Shown: piece by piece, positions 45,286 through 57,605 of the stretch
Numbering within the stretch: the stretch's first letter is position 1
How the letters are laid out: the number at the start of each line of letters is the position of its first letter
Assembly: GCA_030620095.1 (NCBI GenBank)
Contig: JAUTXW010002103.1
Span: 744,001 to 808,000 of the forward strand
Length of the DNA: 64,000 nt
Source of the DNA: Kuschelorhynchus macadamiae
Lineage: Eukaryota > Arthropoda > Insecta > Coleoptera > Curculionidae
Reading direction: 5' to 3'
Translations under genes and position numbers: made by a program
Notes under the pieces: model-generated
Told to the model about the DNA's origin: nothing
Seen by the model: the letters and a program-made list of their open reading frames with translations, nothing else
The model's database searches: none

Positions 45286-45975
45286 AGTAACTTAAAACTT
45301 TAATTCTGTTTTTAGAGAGGTATACTGGGAAAAATAATTTATATACGAAGTAAAATAAAATAAATTTGACATGTTTCGCCGATTGGTTTTTTTAAGTATC
45401 CGCTTTAAAACAAAAAATACTTTCATTTTCTGGGAACTGCTACAGTCTCAAGTATAATAGAAAAAAATATTTATATATAAAAATAAAAGAAACTTGACGT
45501 ATTCCCTGTTTGGTACAAAAATGAATGCTCTTAAATTTTTTTTTCGTTTTCAAGGGGCTATTTAAAAAAAAAATCAAGTATCTACGTCTACGCCAATGAC
45601 TTCCACAGTTTTACGTCACAACAATTAAAAATTTAAATTTTTTGACATTTTTATACCCTCTAAAAATATCGAAGATCTAAGCCTTTGCTTGACACACAAA
45701 ATCTAATCACTGCGAGACACTAACCTAGACTATTTTTGGTGTACATTTGAAACGAGTTAATTTGACCATTCTCAAGTTATCGTTGAACAATATTTTGTTT
45801 ACAAATTCATCCGTATAGATATTTTTATATGTTTTTCGTAATCTAGGAAACTAAAACGTTGAAAAACCTTAACTTATATTTTTGGAAATTTTTTGGGATT
45901 CCAATACTTCTCCTATATAGTGTATTTTAATTACAAAATATTTGCTTTATATGGACAAGTAAAAAACAGTTAATC
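45281..45975. other. AT-rich spacer with GAAACATGTC box
   Basis: No gene was seen. The minus-strand box CGGCGAAACATGTC at 45381-45368 resembles the Penelope-like 3' motif, but its CTGANGA partner is degraded. Confidence 0.4.
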
Positions 45976-48225
45976 TACAGGGTGTCCGGGAAAATGTGGG
46001 AGATCTCTCGGACTCAGATAGAACATTAAAAAATAAGATGACAAGTTCCCATAAATTTTTTTCCTAGCGGCCTCCCTACGGCCCCCTAAAGGACCCCACT
46101 GGAAATCGGTTTTTCTAGAATAACTTTTAAACGACTCAATATAATTTAACGAAAATTTAATATGATAAACAGTAGTAAGGACCTCTCAAAATGCTTCCCT
46201 TAAAACATAATTAGCTTGTTTAGTTTACCAGGGACGGACTAGATTGTACATTTTAACGCTGAAATTTTTAACACCCTGTATGATAAGGAGTTAAAAAAAA
46301 TAAATTTGGATACCTTGAACATTAAGCTAAAGAAAAGGTGCTTTTGTTCATTGTCGATAAAATGAACCGTTTTCGAGAAAAAAAAATAATAAAAGAATAC
46401 AACTTTGGGAGTATTAAATATGTTTTGATCCTGAACAACCTAATACGCTAAATAGAAAAAAGTCAATTAAAAACTTCATAAGTGGGTTCAACATGTGCTC
46501 CGTGATTTGTGATGCACTCGCGGGCACGACGAATAGAGGACTGCTGTACTCGCCACAACAACCCAGCATTGTTCCTTATCATATCGCAATGAAACGTGAT
46601 TCTCTGTAAAAGTTCCTCCCTAGTAGCAACCGGAGAGGAATACACCAAGGTTTTGAGATGACCCCACAGGTAGAAATCCATTGGCGTTAGGTCGGGAGAC
46701 CGTGGAGGCCAGGCAATGGGACCTCCTCTGCCTATCCAACGGTTTCCATAGACGTTATTTAGGTGGTCCCGTACAGCAACGCTAAAATGGGGTGGGGCTC
46801 CATCATGCATAAAATGCATCCTTTGGCGGGTTTCAAGTGGCAAATGCTCTATTGAATCTAGAAAAGCGTTCTGAAGGAACTCTAAATAAAGTTCACCATT
46901 CAATCGTGCCGGTAATACGCATGGTCCAATGAAAAAATTGCCGATTATTCCTGCCCAAACATTAATGGATTGAAACTGATGTTGATGATGATGAACGACA
47001 GTGGCATGAGGGTTTTCATCAGCCCATACATGCGAGTTATGTAAATTTACAATACCATCTTTGGTAAATCCTGCTTCATCGGTAAAAAGAATAATGCTAA
47101 TGAAGTTTGGGTTTGTTCGTTGTTGATCTAACAACCAGTTTGCGAACTGGATTCTTCGAGGAAAATCTTCAGGAAGTAGTTGATGCACTTTTTGCAGATG
47201 ATAAGGGTATAACAACTGTTCTTTAAGTACTTCAGCAACTGTACTTTTTGACACATGAAGCTGCGCGGCTAATATTCGAGTGCTTATTGAAGGAGTATCA
47301 GCTACAGTATCCAAAATATCTTCCTCCAATTGCACCGTACGTACTGTTCTCCTCACACCAGCATCAGTACTCCTTTTCCCAAAACTTCCTAAAAATAATT
47401 AATGAACGTCAATAATGTTACCTTATTAATTGAGAATTGCCCACCAGTTTCTCTTAGACGTTGGTCAATTCGCTGAAATGTTTTCTCATTTGGAATATTG
47501 CGATTAGGATATCTTTCTCCATACAACCTTCTTGCTTCATAAGCATTGCAAGATGCAAGTCCGTACATAAGATGCATATCTGCATACTCACTAAATGTGT
47601 ATCCCATTATCGAATTAAATTTACCAAGGTATTCAAAATTTAATAAATTAATATCGAAGTAGGTACAAAAAGATCAACGTGTCAAGAAGATTTCAAATGC
47701 ACACGTCAATGCGAGATTATTTATTTCGTACCATAGTAACGTTTGTAAAAAAGTGCATTCTTTAATACTGATAAATAAACAATAATAAAACATTAATACT
47801 TTTATTATTTTTTTTCTCGAAAACGGTTCATTTTATCGACAATGAACAAGAGTACCTTTTCTTTAGCTTAATGTTCAAGGTATCCAAATTTATTTTTTTT
47901 AACTCCTTATCATACAGGGTGTTAAAAATTTGAGCGTTAAAATGTACAATCTAGTCCGTCCCTGGTAAACTAAACAAGCTAATTATGTTTTAAGGGAGTA
48001 TTTTGAGAGGTCCTTACTACTGTCTATCATATTAAATTTTCGTTAAATTATATTGAGTCGTTTAAAAGTTATTCTAGGAAAACCGATTTCCAGTGGGGTT
48101 CTTTAGGGGGCCGTATCTCCCTAGGGAGGGCCGCTAGGAAAAAAATTTATGGGAACTTGTCATCTTATTTTTTAATGTTCTATCTGAGTCCGAGAGATCT
48201 CCCACATTTTCCCGGACACCCGGTA
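45976..48225 (-). mobile_element. Apparently intact mariner-type element, DD41D
   Basis: TIRs of about 420-427 bp lie at 45976-46395 and 47799-48225, starting TACAGGGTGTCCGGG (right end TACCGGGTGTCCGGG) and flanked by TA. The arms are nearly identical, differing by scattered substitutions and short indels. Inside each arm an ACACCCTGTA box faces inward (ending at 46280; inverted from 47913). The single gene between the arms, on the minus strand, has one 56-bp intron and no visible lesion. This is the best candidate for an autonomous or recently autonomous element in the window. Confidence 0.9.
46463..47607 (-). CDS. Mariner-type transposase, two exons, 362 aa, intact
   Basis: Exon 1, 47607-47445, starts at ATG with MGYTFSEYADMHLMYGLASC and ends ...RLRETG. 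The intron is 47444-47389 (GTGGGC donor, ATTTTTAG acceptor). Exon 2, 47388-46463, starts SFGKRSTDAGVRRTVRTV. The spliced length is 1089 bp. Domains: HTH (residues 1-55, DUF4817-like), second HTH (SISTRILAAQLHVSKSTVAE), and a DDE core with TDEAGFT (first D), VWAGIIGNFFIGP, HDGAPPHFS (second D) and SPDLTPMDFYLWGHLK (third D). There are 41 residues between the second and third D, the spacing of DD41D mariners. The enzyme would cut and paste the element at TA. No stop or frameshift was seen. Splicing is inferred from frame and consensus sites. Confidence 0.88.
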
Positions 48226-48931
48226 TATACTAAATGACACTTTAATTAAAAAAACAGGGTGTCCCACCAGCTTTTGGACAGCGAATATCTTGGATAAGGT
48301 ACGAGACTCAAAAAAAAATGTCTTAAGAAAATATTTTTGAGTTCTGAAGATGTATACTTTAAACACAAGTTTAGTTCTACAGGGTGCTTCCCAAAGTTAT
48401 AGCAAACCAAACTACTGGTTGCGAGTAGGTGCTGACTCATGTATATCCTTAATACTACGTCATATTGAAATATGAGCCATTACAAAACCCTTGCAGTTTT
48501 CTGTCACGAGCTCTTGGACTATTTATTATACAGTATGATGTATATGATTATATGCCAATCCTGAACTGGTCCTGCGAAAATGAATATGAGAGGGTTCCCA
48601 ATGAAAAAATGAGATAAAATTAAATTAAACACAGGATTAAATCTGGGGGGCAAACGCTAAACCTGTCATTATTTGAGCAGAATAACCGATAACAAATAAT
48701 GTAGTGGAAGTAGATGCTTAAAAGTTTGATAATATCGTCATTTGAGTCTAAGAGAATTAAACTAAATTATATTGCAACATACTAAATCCCACAGCAACAA
48801 TGTTTTTAGAATTTTCCATTTATCCAAAGTAACTAAATCGCTTTTTTCGGGAACAACTTTTAAAACTACGAATTTCCAACGCGTCATTTTATTATTACAG
48901 CAAAATTGACAATATAATTACAACCCAGAAT
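48226..48931. other. Spacer with two lone TACAGGGTG-type ends
   Basis: ACAGGGTGTCCCACCAG at 48254 and TACAGGGTGCTTCCCA at 48378 are mariner-type termini. No transposase or host gene was seen. Confidence 0.5.
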
Positions 48932-49318
48932 TTGCGTCACTCAAAATGTCTGCGTAAAACCATTTTACCCTTCACAAAAGACGCTGATGGCGATGAATTA
49001 ATAAAACTCTCAAAGGACGTTTTTTGTGACGCGGCAATTTTGATGCAAATTTCGCGAGCGGATGTTAAACCTGCTAAAAGCGTTAAATATCCGAAAACCC
49101 GACCCAGGCGAACGTCTATCGTGCCGTGGAATTTACGTGTCAAGATTACGAGTGCAAAAATTTGCATAACATCTTTCGGTTGTCGCAGTCCGCTATTTAG
49201 TTATACGATTGAAACCAATCTAACGTATCCTGCACAGTTGTATGTCCTGGTTAATAACCTATCGATCGCTTTTATGAGTACTTTCCTTCAGGCTGTTTAT
49301 CCTTGCGATCTTTAGAGA
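48932..49318. other. GC-richer unique stretch with open frames on both strands
   Basis: A plus-strand frame of 127 codons (48932-49315) and an overlapping minus-strand frame (48937-49167) exist. Neither resembles a known protein to me, and no splice or start context singles one out. The composition is clearly less AT-rich than the surroundings and there is no repeat partner, so it may be a conserved regulatory block or an unrecognised exon. Confidence 0.25.
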
Positions 49319-49859
49319 TGATAATTTATTGAGACGTCATGCTTAGAACAGCTTATATTAAACTTTTAGCATTTACTTGTCTGCCGGTCTGTCTGGATCA
49401 ACTCTTGTAATCTAATTTCGGAACACTTCCACTTGGCTTATTGTCCCTATTGATTTGAAATTTTGTACACCTGAATGTAGGTCCGGTGTCGATACAATAG
49501 TTGGGTGACCTTATCCGTGTCCTTGATCAATCTGCCAAGTTAATTTGAACTACTTCCAATAAATTAATATATTGTTTGAAATTGTGTACACATATACAGG
49601 GTGTTTCATAACTAAATTCTGATAAATCAGAATGTGACTTCTAAAAGTATTGTTAAGCATAAAAGTTCATATACCAGGTACCAGAAATAAGTGGCATTAA
49701 TAACTTTCCTTTAACAAGATATTAAAATAAGATTTTAGTTGGTTCAATAAGATATTTCTATACCATAACAGCGTTACCATATCTTCTTTTATTTCTGATT
49801 TTTAAACGAATCACCTTACATGTTTACATATTTTAATTTATTGGAATATTTTAAGTACA
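49319..49859. other. AT-rich spacer with lone TACAGGGTG end
   Basis: TACAGGGTGTTTCATAAC begins at 49605. No gene seen. Confidence 0.5.
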
Positions 49860-50300
49860 ACCATATGTCAAGCTATTTTTTATTTAATTTTATTTCAGAA
49901 TCGAGAGTACTGTAATTTAGCAAAAACGATTAATTTTCGCCCAAGAAGCTTGGAAAAAAGAAAACTGTCCCTCTCTTATTCATTAAACATTTTTATATCA
50001 ATTTATATATCACTTAAATATATATTGTTTAAATAATCTTTTTTTATTGGAAGGGGGTTCGCCAAAAATATATTTTGATACCACACATCGTGCAGTTTAA
50101 ATCGACAAAAAAGGCCATAATATAGATTTGACTCCAAACAATATCTAGACTCTCACGGCATACGAGGGTTCTGTTTTGAGACATGGGTGAACTTATAATG
50201 TCATAATAAATCAAAATAAGCAAACAAATATAGGATGTCCCATTAAAAAAAAGTTAATAACAGAAATGGGGAAAAAACGAAGATATGGCAACGCTGTTAT
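49860..50300 (+). repeat. Dispersed repeat, copy 2 (partner at 13675-14345)
   Basis: Shares the block order of 13675-14345, ending in AGGATGTCCCATTAAAAAAA and ATGGCAACGCTGTTA. Confidence 0.65.
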
Positions 50301-52259
50301 AGTAAAAAAAAATCAAAATTATGTCCTATTATTATTGCAGTCATTCAATCAGAACCAATTTTAGTGCAATTTACTATACTGAAAATACAAGTAAGCTCAC
50401 GTAAATATAAATGAATAATTTGTTTTTAATTAAACATGTTAAAACCAAACTACTGTAATAGAAAAAATAATAAAATCATAAAAAATTACTGAGGTTATTT
50501 ATTTACCTATACAAACTTAATTTATGTATTTTTTCTCTCTGCAAGAGCTTTACTTTTCCAAGAAAAGAATCGTGATTCACTTATGACATCTGACTCACCA
50601 TCAGTTTACTTTTATGCAGAAAGGAAATATCTGAGAAATGCTCCTAATGTAAATAACACTTGGATTATCGCAACAAATTAGTAATGAATTACATTTGCAC
50701 AATTTTATGTTTATTCATGAATTCCTATAAAAAAAACGACCAAATAAGAATATACACCTACAACTGATGTATCAGTGTAAGCTTGATCAGTATTTATACT
50801 GAGTCATCAGAAAGGATTAAGTTAGTGGGCACTACAACCAACCGAAAAAGAATCGACAATAAAACGAACGATATCATTTAATTTAGCTACAGCCTTCCCT
50901 ACCTTACTATACATTAACTGGTGGGAATTACCTAATAAGAAATAAAAAAGAAACCATCAGCTATAACTATGGTACGAATATAGAAATGTTACTCAAACTA
51001 AAACCAATGCAAGAAATCCTCAAACACACGTCAGAAGACCCAGTACCCGCTAGGCTGGACGCAAGGTTGAGAAAATCATGATTAAAAAAAATTAGGAATC
51101 GTTGATTTAATTTAAACAATTTTGATTTTTTTGTAATAATTTTTAAATTTTATTTGTTATCATTGCTAACGCTTCAAGAATTCGTTTTACAATCTGAGTA
51201 GAAAAGGCCAGAAAGCCCGCCTGCTAAAACTCAAACGGCAAACATTTCCCAAAAACACGATCATTGCCATTAATAATGAATCAAGTTAGAAGCCAAATCA
51301 GACTTCTTTTCGAAAAATATGTTTTCTGGAAAGAATATTTTCTACTTATAGATTTAGCTTTTTTGATCTTTTTTAATGATTTAGGCAGTTTTAAACGTTA
51401 TACATATAAGTTTATTATAAAGATGCTATAAAGTTGTTCCGTTAGATCTTTACCCATGAATAATCAATCTACGTAATATCAAAGACGTGCTTTATAAACA
51501 TAGTATTTCTCTTATAAATTAATATTCCCTAAATCAACGAAATGAAAGAAGAAAAGGATAAAATATTGTCTTTTGAATACGAGAAATATGTTAAAACATT
51601 AAACTATCAAAACGCACTTGCTAGACAAAGATATTAACATAGACAGGCTTTTCACGTCAAAGCCTCAAAAGTCATGTATTTTTTTGAAGGTTATTATTAT
51701 CGTCATTTTATATTATTCTTATTTAGTTATTTATAAAGTCTTGTGATGTTTATTCTTTAAGTCAGTTGTTTTAGAAAGCTAGATGGTTTTATTTTTGTTA
51801 CTGGTAAGTACTGTCATATGTATCATAGTAATTTAATTTATAAATATTATTTATATACATATCTTCGCCCATAATGAATATTGCTTTTTTTGACTATTTA
51901 ATCCACAAATTTTTGATTTGAATCAAATGGATAAAGATCTAACGTTATATATGTTTGGTTTTACTGAAAGCATTTTCAAAATATTATTTTTCGTAAATGG
52001 CCATTTAATCAATAACAGAGCAGTTTTTGTAGAAAAAATTTAAAAAACATGATATGTTTTACTAAAAATCGTTTTATTACAATCACCACTTTAATCAATG
52101 ATTTTAATCAGATGATTTAAATAATCTCGACCTTGGTTGGATAAAATAACCATACTAAAATTGGGGAGGAAATAAAAAAAATTGTCCACACAAAGTCGAA
52201 TAAAACTGAACTCACTTTCAATGAAATCACTCCATTAGTTACTAAGAAATTTGAAAAGA

Positions 52260-52262
<3 letters not shown>
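50301..52262. other. Gene-poor AT-rich stretch
   Basis: No family recognised. A plus-strand frame around 50925-51090 (GNYLIRNKKETISYN, DPVPARLDARLRK) looks like a possible retroelement tail but could not be assigned. Confidence 0.35.

Positions 52263-52322
<60 letters not shown>
52263..52322. repeat. (TA)n microsatellite
   Basis: About 60 bases of alternating A and T. Confidence 0.97.
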
Positions 52323-52324
<2 letters not shown>

Positions 52325-54129
52325 AGTTGAGAACCTCCTGTTTTAAATCGACTAAAAATTGCGTACCAACTTACAAGCTTGCCTATGCGAAAACTATTTC
52401 TTCATCAAGTCTAATATGACGTCATCGGACTTGTTTGAATAGGCAAAATTAGAGTAAACCTATTAAAGTTACATTTTCCCGTGGCACTTAACAATCACAC
52501 GCTTTTTCTCTTTTTACAGAGCATTTACGACACATTCTTCATGAAACTTATGTAGCGACAAAAAAGTGCAAAAGAGGCATTTTACTTCCAGAAACAAGTA
52601 TGACATTTTACGAACCATAAATTCTATGTAGAATATCGTCATTTAGTGGTGTAGCTCTTTGGACAGTGATAAAATGGTATTTTTTTAAGTATCACATACA
52701 CTATATTTATGTATACAGTATTACATAATAGCTATTTTTGTATTATTGTACTAATTCTCTTATGTGCAATTTACTCAATAAGTGAAATTCTTACACACAA
52801 TTGTGCATAAAGAATGAGATAGCACAATTGTGCGTTATGATGCATTGGCAATCAAATTAGCCTTGAACCGCCCAAATCGTGAGATTTCTCTGCATTGCTT
52901 TACCTTTGTTATGCTTTTTTGATATTTTTATTGTTTGTATTGACCGGTGACATCGACATTATTTGAAATTTGAGGTTCAAATCGGTAAAAATTATTTTTA
53001 TTATTTATAATTATTTGATAAAAGGTATAGTACACATCTTGAATGGTAATTAGTTTATAACAAACTCGCTCGATTACAGCCCTCGTTCGCTGCGCTCGCT
53101 CGTTTGTAATCGGACGAGCGTAACGATTTTCCAAAAAAAAATACACGAGTTACACAAAATATCGTTTCGTAACAAATAAAGTACCTAATAAAGTAAGGCG
53201 TTTCAAAACGTCAAGCAGTTTTAAAAAGTGACACATTATATTTCAAAATTAGAAAAACTATATTTATTTATACAGCATTACAAATAATTATATTTATTTA
53301 TATAAGGTGTCCATTTAGTATGCAATTATTAGCAATTACAGATAGAAGAAAACTTCATATATGAAAACTTCTGGAATAACCATTTAGTTAAAAATAAGAT
53401 TTAAACAAAGTGTCCCAAAAACGCGAGTTTAGTCTTACTAAATACATACGACCATAGGGCGTTTTCACTGAAAATGTTGGTATAAAAGCCTGGGAATGTA
53501 ATAGGATTTTTGGGAAATTGTAGGATAATAAGGGAATCTATAGAATTGGAAAATCTACGGAACATCATAAGGAACTTGAGAGAATTTATGATGGGTATTT
53601 TTTAAAGTCCCATTTCTCTATTCTGTTAGTTTTTTGTAATCGTAATTGCGACAATCAGCATCTGTGGGCTTTTGTATGACCCAATAATTAACAAAATATA
53701 ATTTTATTTCAAAAAACGACAAAATTTCTTTTATTTTTTATATAAAATATCTTTTTTCTACTATATTAGGATTGCCCAAAATGATTCAAAGAAAAATAGT
53801 ATTTCAAAAGCGTTTGGCTTAAAAAGAATAGTGAAACCCCTTAAATTTCTTTTATGTTTTTGTATATATTTTTTTTTCATTATACAGGGTAACCCCAGCA
53901 GAATTTCTGGGCAAGACTTCTTGGTTTTGTAATTTTATTGCAACAAGTGATTCAACTATGTTGTTTAAAATAAATTTCAAGGAAAATATACATAATTATG
54001 ATACGTTCTGAAAAACGGAGGTCTAAAATTTTAATTAAATCGGCAATTATCCTTTATTCATGTTTTTCCACCATATTCATTTTTCGGCATGTTTTAACAT
54101 AAAACGAATAAATAGTTTTTACACTGCCT
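52323..54129. other. Gene-poor stretch with a small GC-richer hairpin
   Basis: An inverted repeat at 53067-53120 pairs CGCTCGATTACA with TGTAATCGGACGAGCG around a GTTCGCTGCGCTCGC loop. TACAGGGTAACCCCAG at 53883 is a lone terminus. No gene seen. Confidence 0.5.
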
Positions 54130-54700
54130 TAAAAAAAATATTTGGCCACCATTTTTTCATGTCGAATTTGTACCAAAAATTTACCACTTTATCTCTATAT
54201 CATACTTCATTCTTTGACTAAATTTGAAATAAATCGCCATTTTGTTGTTCCATCTTGTATTTATACATTAATTCATTCATTCCCATTCAACACTTAATTT
54301 ATTTGCAAAATTTATTAATACATTTTTCAACATTTCACTACGCCGCCATTTTGTTCCGCCATATTGGATTTTTATCAAAATGTTACCAAGTCATCCTCGT
54401 ATGGCCATTAATTTTTTTACCATAATTTAAAGTTCATAGCGTAAGTAGTTTTTTGGCTGTCGCGGGGAGTGACAGGCAGACCGACGGAATTAAGAAAACA
54501 TGATTTTGGCTCCTAAGCACGCTAAAATGCGAAAATCTTTAAAAACCTGGGAAGGTATTTTTTCACGATTACAAACATTTTATTTAGCCGCCATTTTGTT
54601 CCGCCATCTTGAATTCGTAACATAATTTTACGAGTTCATCTTTATATGGCTCTTAATTCTTTTACAAACTTTGAAATCAATGTAATAAGTAGATTTTCAG
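54130..54700 (-). repeat. 520-bp satellite-like repeat, inverted copy
   Basis: CCGCCATTTTGTTCCGCCAT, TTACCAAGTCATC, GTAGTTTTTTGGCTGTCGCG and GGTATTTTTTCACGATTAC appear in reverse orientation to the array at 56388. A LINE 3' end interrupts it at about 54700-55054. Confidence 0.8.
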
Positions 54701-55054
54701 GATGACTAAATAAACTAAATAACTAAAAACTAATAAAACTGTGAACCAAATAAGACAAAACAAAGACTTACATTTTAATTATGTCTTTAAAGGGGTTGTT
54801 TATAAGCAAATTTTTCATAAAGGGTCGATTCAATATAATAAAATACCATTTATTATAAAGTCTCAGAGGTCTTATAGAAAATTTAAAATTAACTTAAGAG
54901 ATTATTTATTTAAGAATCAATTTTAAAAGCTGATAAGGAACACAAAAGTATGGTTTCTGAAGCTAGTTTGGAGTAGTCTATATTTAGAATTTTATGCTTG
55001 AAGAATGTAAATTGTAGCATTTATGCTAAATAAAGAAATTAACTAACTAACTAA
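54701..55054 (+). pseudogene. LINE 3' end inserted in the satellite-like repeat
   Basis: A frame at about 54741-54926 encodes YNKIPFIIKSQRSYRKFK and INLRDYLFKNQF, the C-terminal tail typical of LINE ORF2 proteins. It is followed by about 130 bp of 3' UTR and a tail of (AACT)n, TTAACTAACTAACTAAC, ending at about 55054. A short tandem tail is typical of CR1-like LINE 3' ends. The element is extremely 5'-truncated. The repeat resumes immediately after the tail with AAATATTTTATTAAGCCGCC. Confidence 0.7.
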
Positions 55055-55445
55055 CTTTCTAAATATTTTATTAAGCCGCCATTTTGTTTCGGAATCTCGG
55101 ATTCGTACCAAAAATTTACCAGTTTATCCCTACGATATAGTTACTTGATTTGTGTGCACATTTTTAGGAAAACTAGGTAAGAAATTTTTTAGCAACAATT
55201 TTAATGACATCATTTCACTAGGCCGCTATTTTGTTTCGCCGTATTGGATTTTTACCAAAATGTTACCAGGTCATCTCATATGACCCTTAACTTTTGACAA
55301 ACATTTGAAGTCAATCGAACAGGTAAGTTGTTTAGCTATACCGCGAACAGAGAGACGGACCGACGGAATTGAGAAAACAGTTTTTTCAGCATCTAGGGAC
55401 CCTGAAACATAAAAATTTAAAAAAAATGATATTTCACGATTACAA
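55055..55445 (-). repeat. 520-bp satellite-like repeat, inverted copy continued
   Basis: TTAAGCCGCCATTTTGTTTC, CCAGGTCATCTCATATGACC, TTTAGCTATACCGCGAACAG and ATTTCACGATTAC are reversed blocks of the repeat. Confidence 0.8.
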
Positions 55446-56387
55446 ACTCCCTTTAAATAAGTAAAAAATAAGTAAAGGGTACATACACAAATTAGATATA
55501 TATACATATTTGGATTTAGACGATGCAGTAACTTTTATGAAAAATAAAATTTTCTGAGAAATGTTAACAAAAAAGTCGCCCTTATCCAACTCTTTGGAAC
55601 AGGCTGTATGTAACTTTTAGATTCATCGTAACAACTTGCACACTTCATTACCTCGATAAAAATACAAAGGTAAGTGTTAGATCAACAAAAACCTAAAAAT
55701 ACACATGTTCCCAATTATGACATTGTATTATCTAATAGTTTATTGAAAATACAGATAATCCGTTGCGTCAAAGCAAAACGCCATAAGCTTCCTGCTATGT
55801 CCTGGATATTTGTTTAACCTCCAGATCTGTTTGTCAAAGCTATTGGCGCCTCTTTTTAACTTTTTATGCTAATATTGTTTGGTTAAACAATCGGAAATTT
55901 ATTATTTATGTGACAACATGTGGGAGCGAACAAAGGGATAATTAATATATTGTGTTGATATTTTTTTTTTAATTTATAATCCATTCTAAATTCTAGTAGT
56001 ATATTAGGATTTAAAAAAAAAATCTGAAAAATTACTTAAATTAGTAAAAGTCATAAAGTGGAAATTTGTTGGGAAAACGAATCAATCACTTACCCTGATA
56101 TGCATCATTTATTTTAATTTCGATTAAGGGGAACATGTACTTAAATTTTCCATGGTTGTTAGGAAGTTGCTATGAGCATTAATTGGGCTTAAAATTACTT
56201 AACAAATGGTACGTACATACCACAGTTCTGCTAAAAACCCGCGAAAAGTAAAACAAATAGGGAGAACTTCAAATATTAGACATAATATTTAGTTTTTTTT
56301 TAAATGTGTTCAGATTATTTGTTGCATAAAGAATGATAAAAACAATTTTTTTTTATTGCGAAAAAGTCAAAGATTAAATTTGTTACT
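55446..56387. other. AT-rich spacer between oppositely oriented repeat arrays
   Basis: No gene seen. Confidence 0.5.
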
Positions 56388-57605
56388 TCCCTCGTAAAAG
56401 GTAAGTTATGTAATCGTGAAAAAATCACCCTCCGAGATTTTTTCAGATCTTCATGTTTCAGGGTCTCTAGATAACGAAGCACATGTTTTCACGATTCCGT
56501 CGGTCTGTCTGTTCGCGGCATAGCTAAAAAACTACTTATCCGATTGACTTAAAGTTTTGTTTAAAAATTAAGGGTTATATGGGGATGACCTGGTAACATT
56601 TTGGCAAAAATCCAATATGGCAAAACAAAATGGCAGCCTAGCGAAATGTTAAAAAAATTATTGCTAAGAAAGTGCTTATTCAATTTATATTTAAATAAAT
56701 TTTGCACAAAAATCAAGTATTATGTAGGAATCAACTGGTAAAATTTTGGTACGAATCCAAGATGGCGGAACAAAACGACGGCTTAACAAAATCTTTAAAA
56801 ATTCAGCCTGAAAAAACTACTTAACGAACGGATTTCAAATTATGTGCCACAACTAATTGTAGTATAGAGATGAACTAGTAAAAGTGGGTACTAATTCAAA
56901 ATGGCGGAACAAAATGGAGGCAAATAAAATTTTTATAATGTGAAAAAATCGCCCTCTAAGGTTTTACATTTCTTCGCGTGTTGGCGTCCCTAGATGCCAA
57001 ATAATATGTTTTATCAATTCCGTCGGTTTGTCTGTCAGTTCGCAGCACAGCTTAAAAATTGTTTATCAGATTGACCTCAAATTTTAGTCAAAAATTAAGG
57101 CTAATATGGAGATGACCTGGTAATATTTTGGTAAAAATCCAATATGCCGGAACAAGATGGCGGCATAGTGAAACGTTAAAAAATTATTACTAAAAAACTA
57201 ATTATCCAATTTGCACAAAAATCAAGTATTACGTAGGAATCAGCTGCTACAATTTTTATATGAATACAAGGTAGCGGAACAAAATTGCGGCTTAATAAAA
57301 TATTTAGAAATTCAAACTGAGAAAACTACTAAACTTAATTAACTGATTTCGAATTGTGTGATATAACTAATTGTAGAATAGAGATGAACTAATAAAACTG
57401 TGTACTAATTTAAGATGGCGAAACAAAATGGCGGCCAAATAAAATTTTTATAATTTGAAAAAATAACCCTCTTAGGTTTCTCTCTCGTTTTCGCGTTTTA
57501 GCATCCCTAAATCCCTAAAAATAAGTTTTATCAATCCGGTTGGTCCACCTGTCGGTTTGCTGTCAGTTCGCGGCATAGCTTAAAAACTACTGGAGTTTCA
57601 TTTTT
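56388..57605 (+). repeat. Tandem array of the 520-bp satellite-like repeat, about 2.3 units
   Basis: Unit starts marked by GTGAAAAAAT plus CACCCTC-like text lie near 56412, 56938 and 57456, giving periods of 526 and 518 bp. Each unit has the order CCGTCGGT(C/T)TGTCTG, CGGCATAGCT, TAAAAA-CTACTTATC, GATGACCTGGTAA, ATCCAATATGG, AACAAAATGGCGGC (twice per unit). Units differ by perhaps 15-25 percent, so the array is old. Confidence 0.85.

Noticed and set aside
52330..52430. Penelope-like 3' end next to the (TA)n tract
   Set aside because: CTTCATCAAG and GCGAAAAC strings are suggestive, but the core order does not fit and nothing else supports it.
55271..55507. 78-codon minus-strand open frame with repeated SVRGIAK-like text
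   Set aside because: It is translation of the 520-bp satellite-like repeat; similar text appears in other copies and is not a gene.
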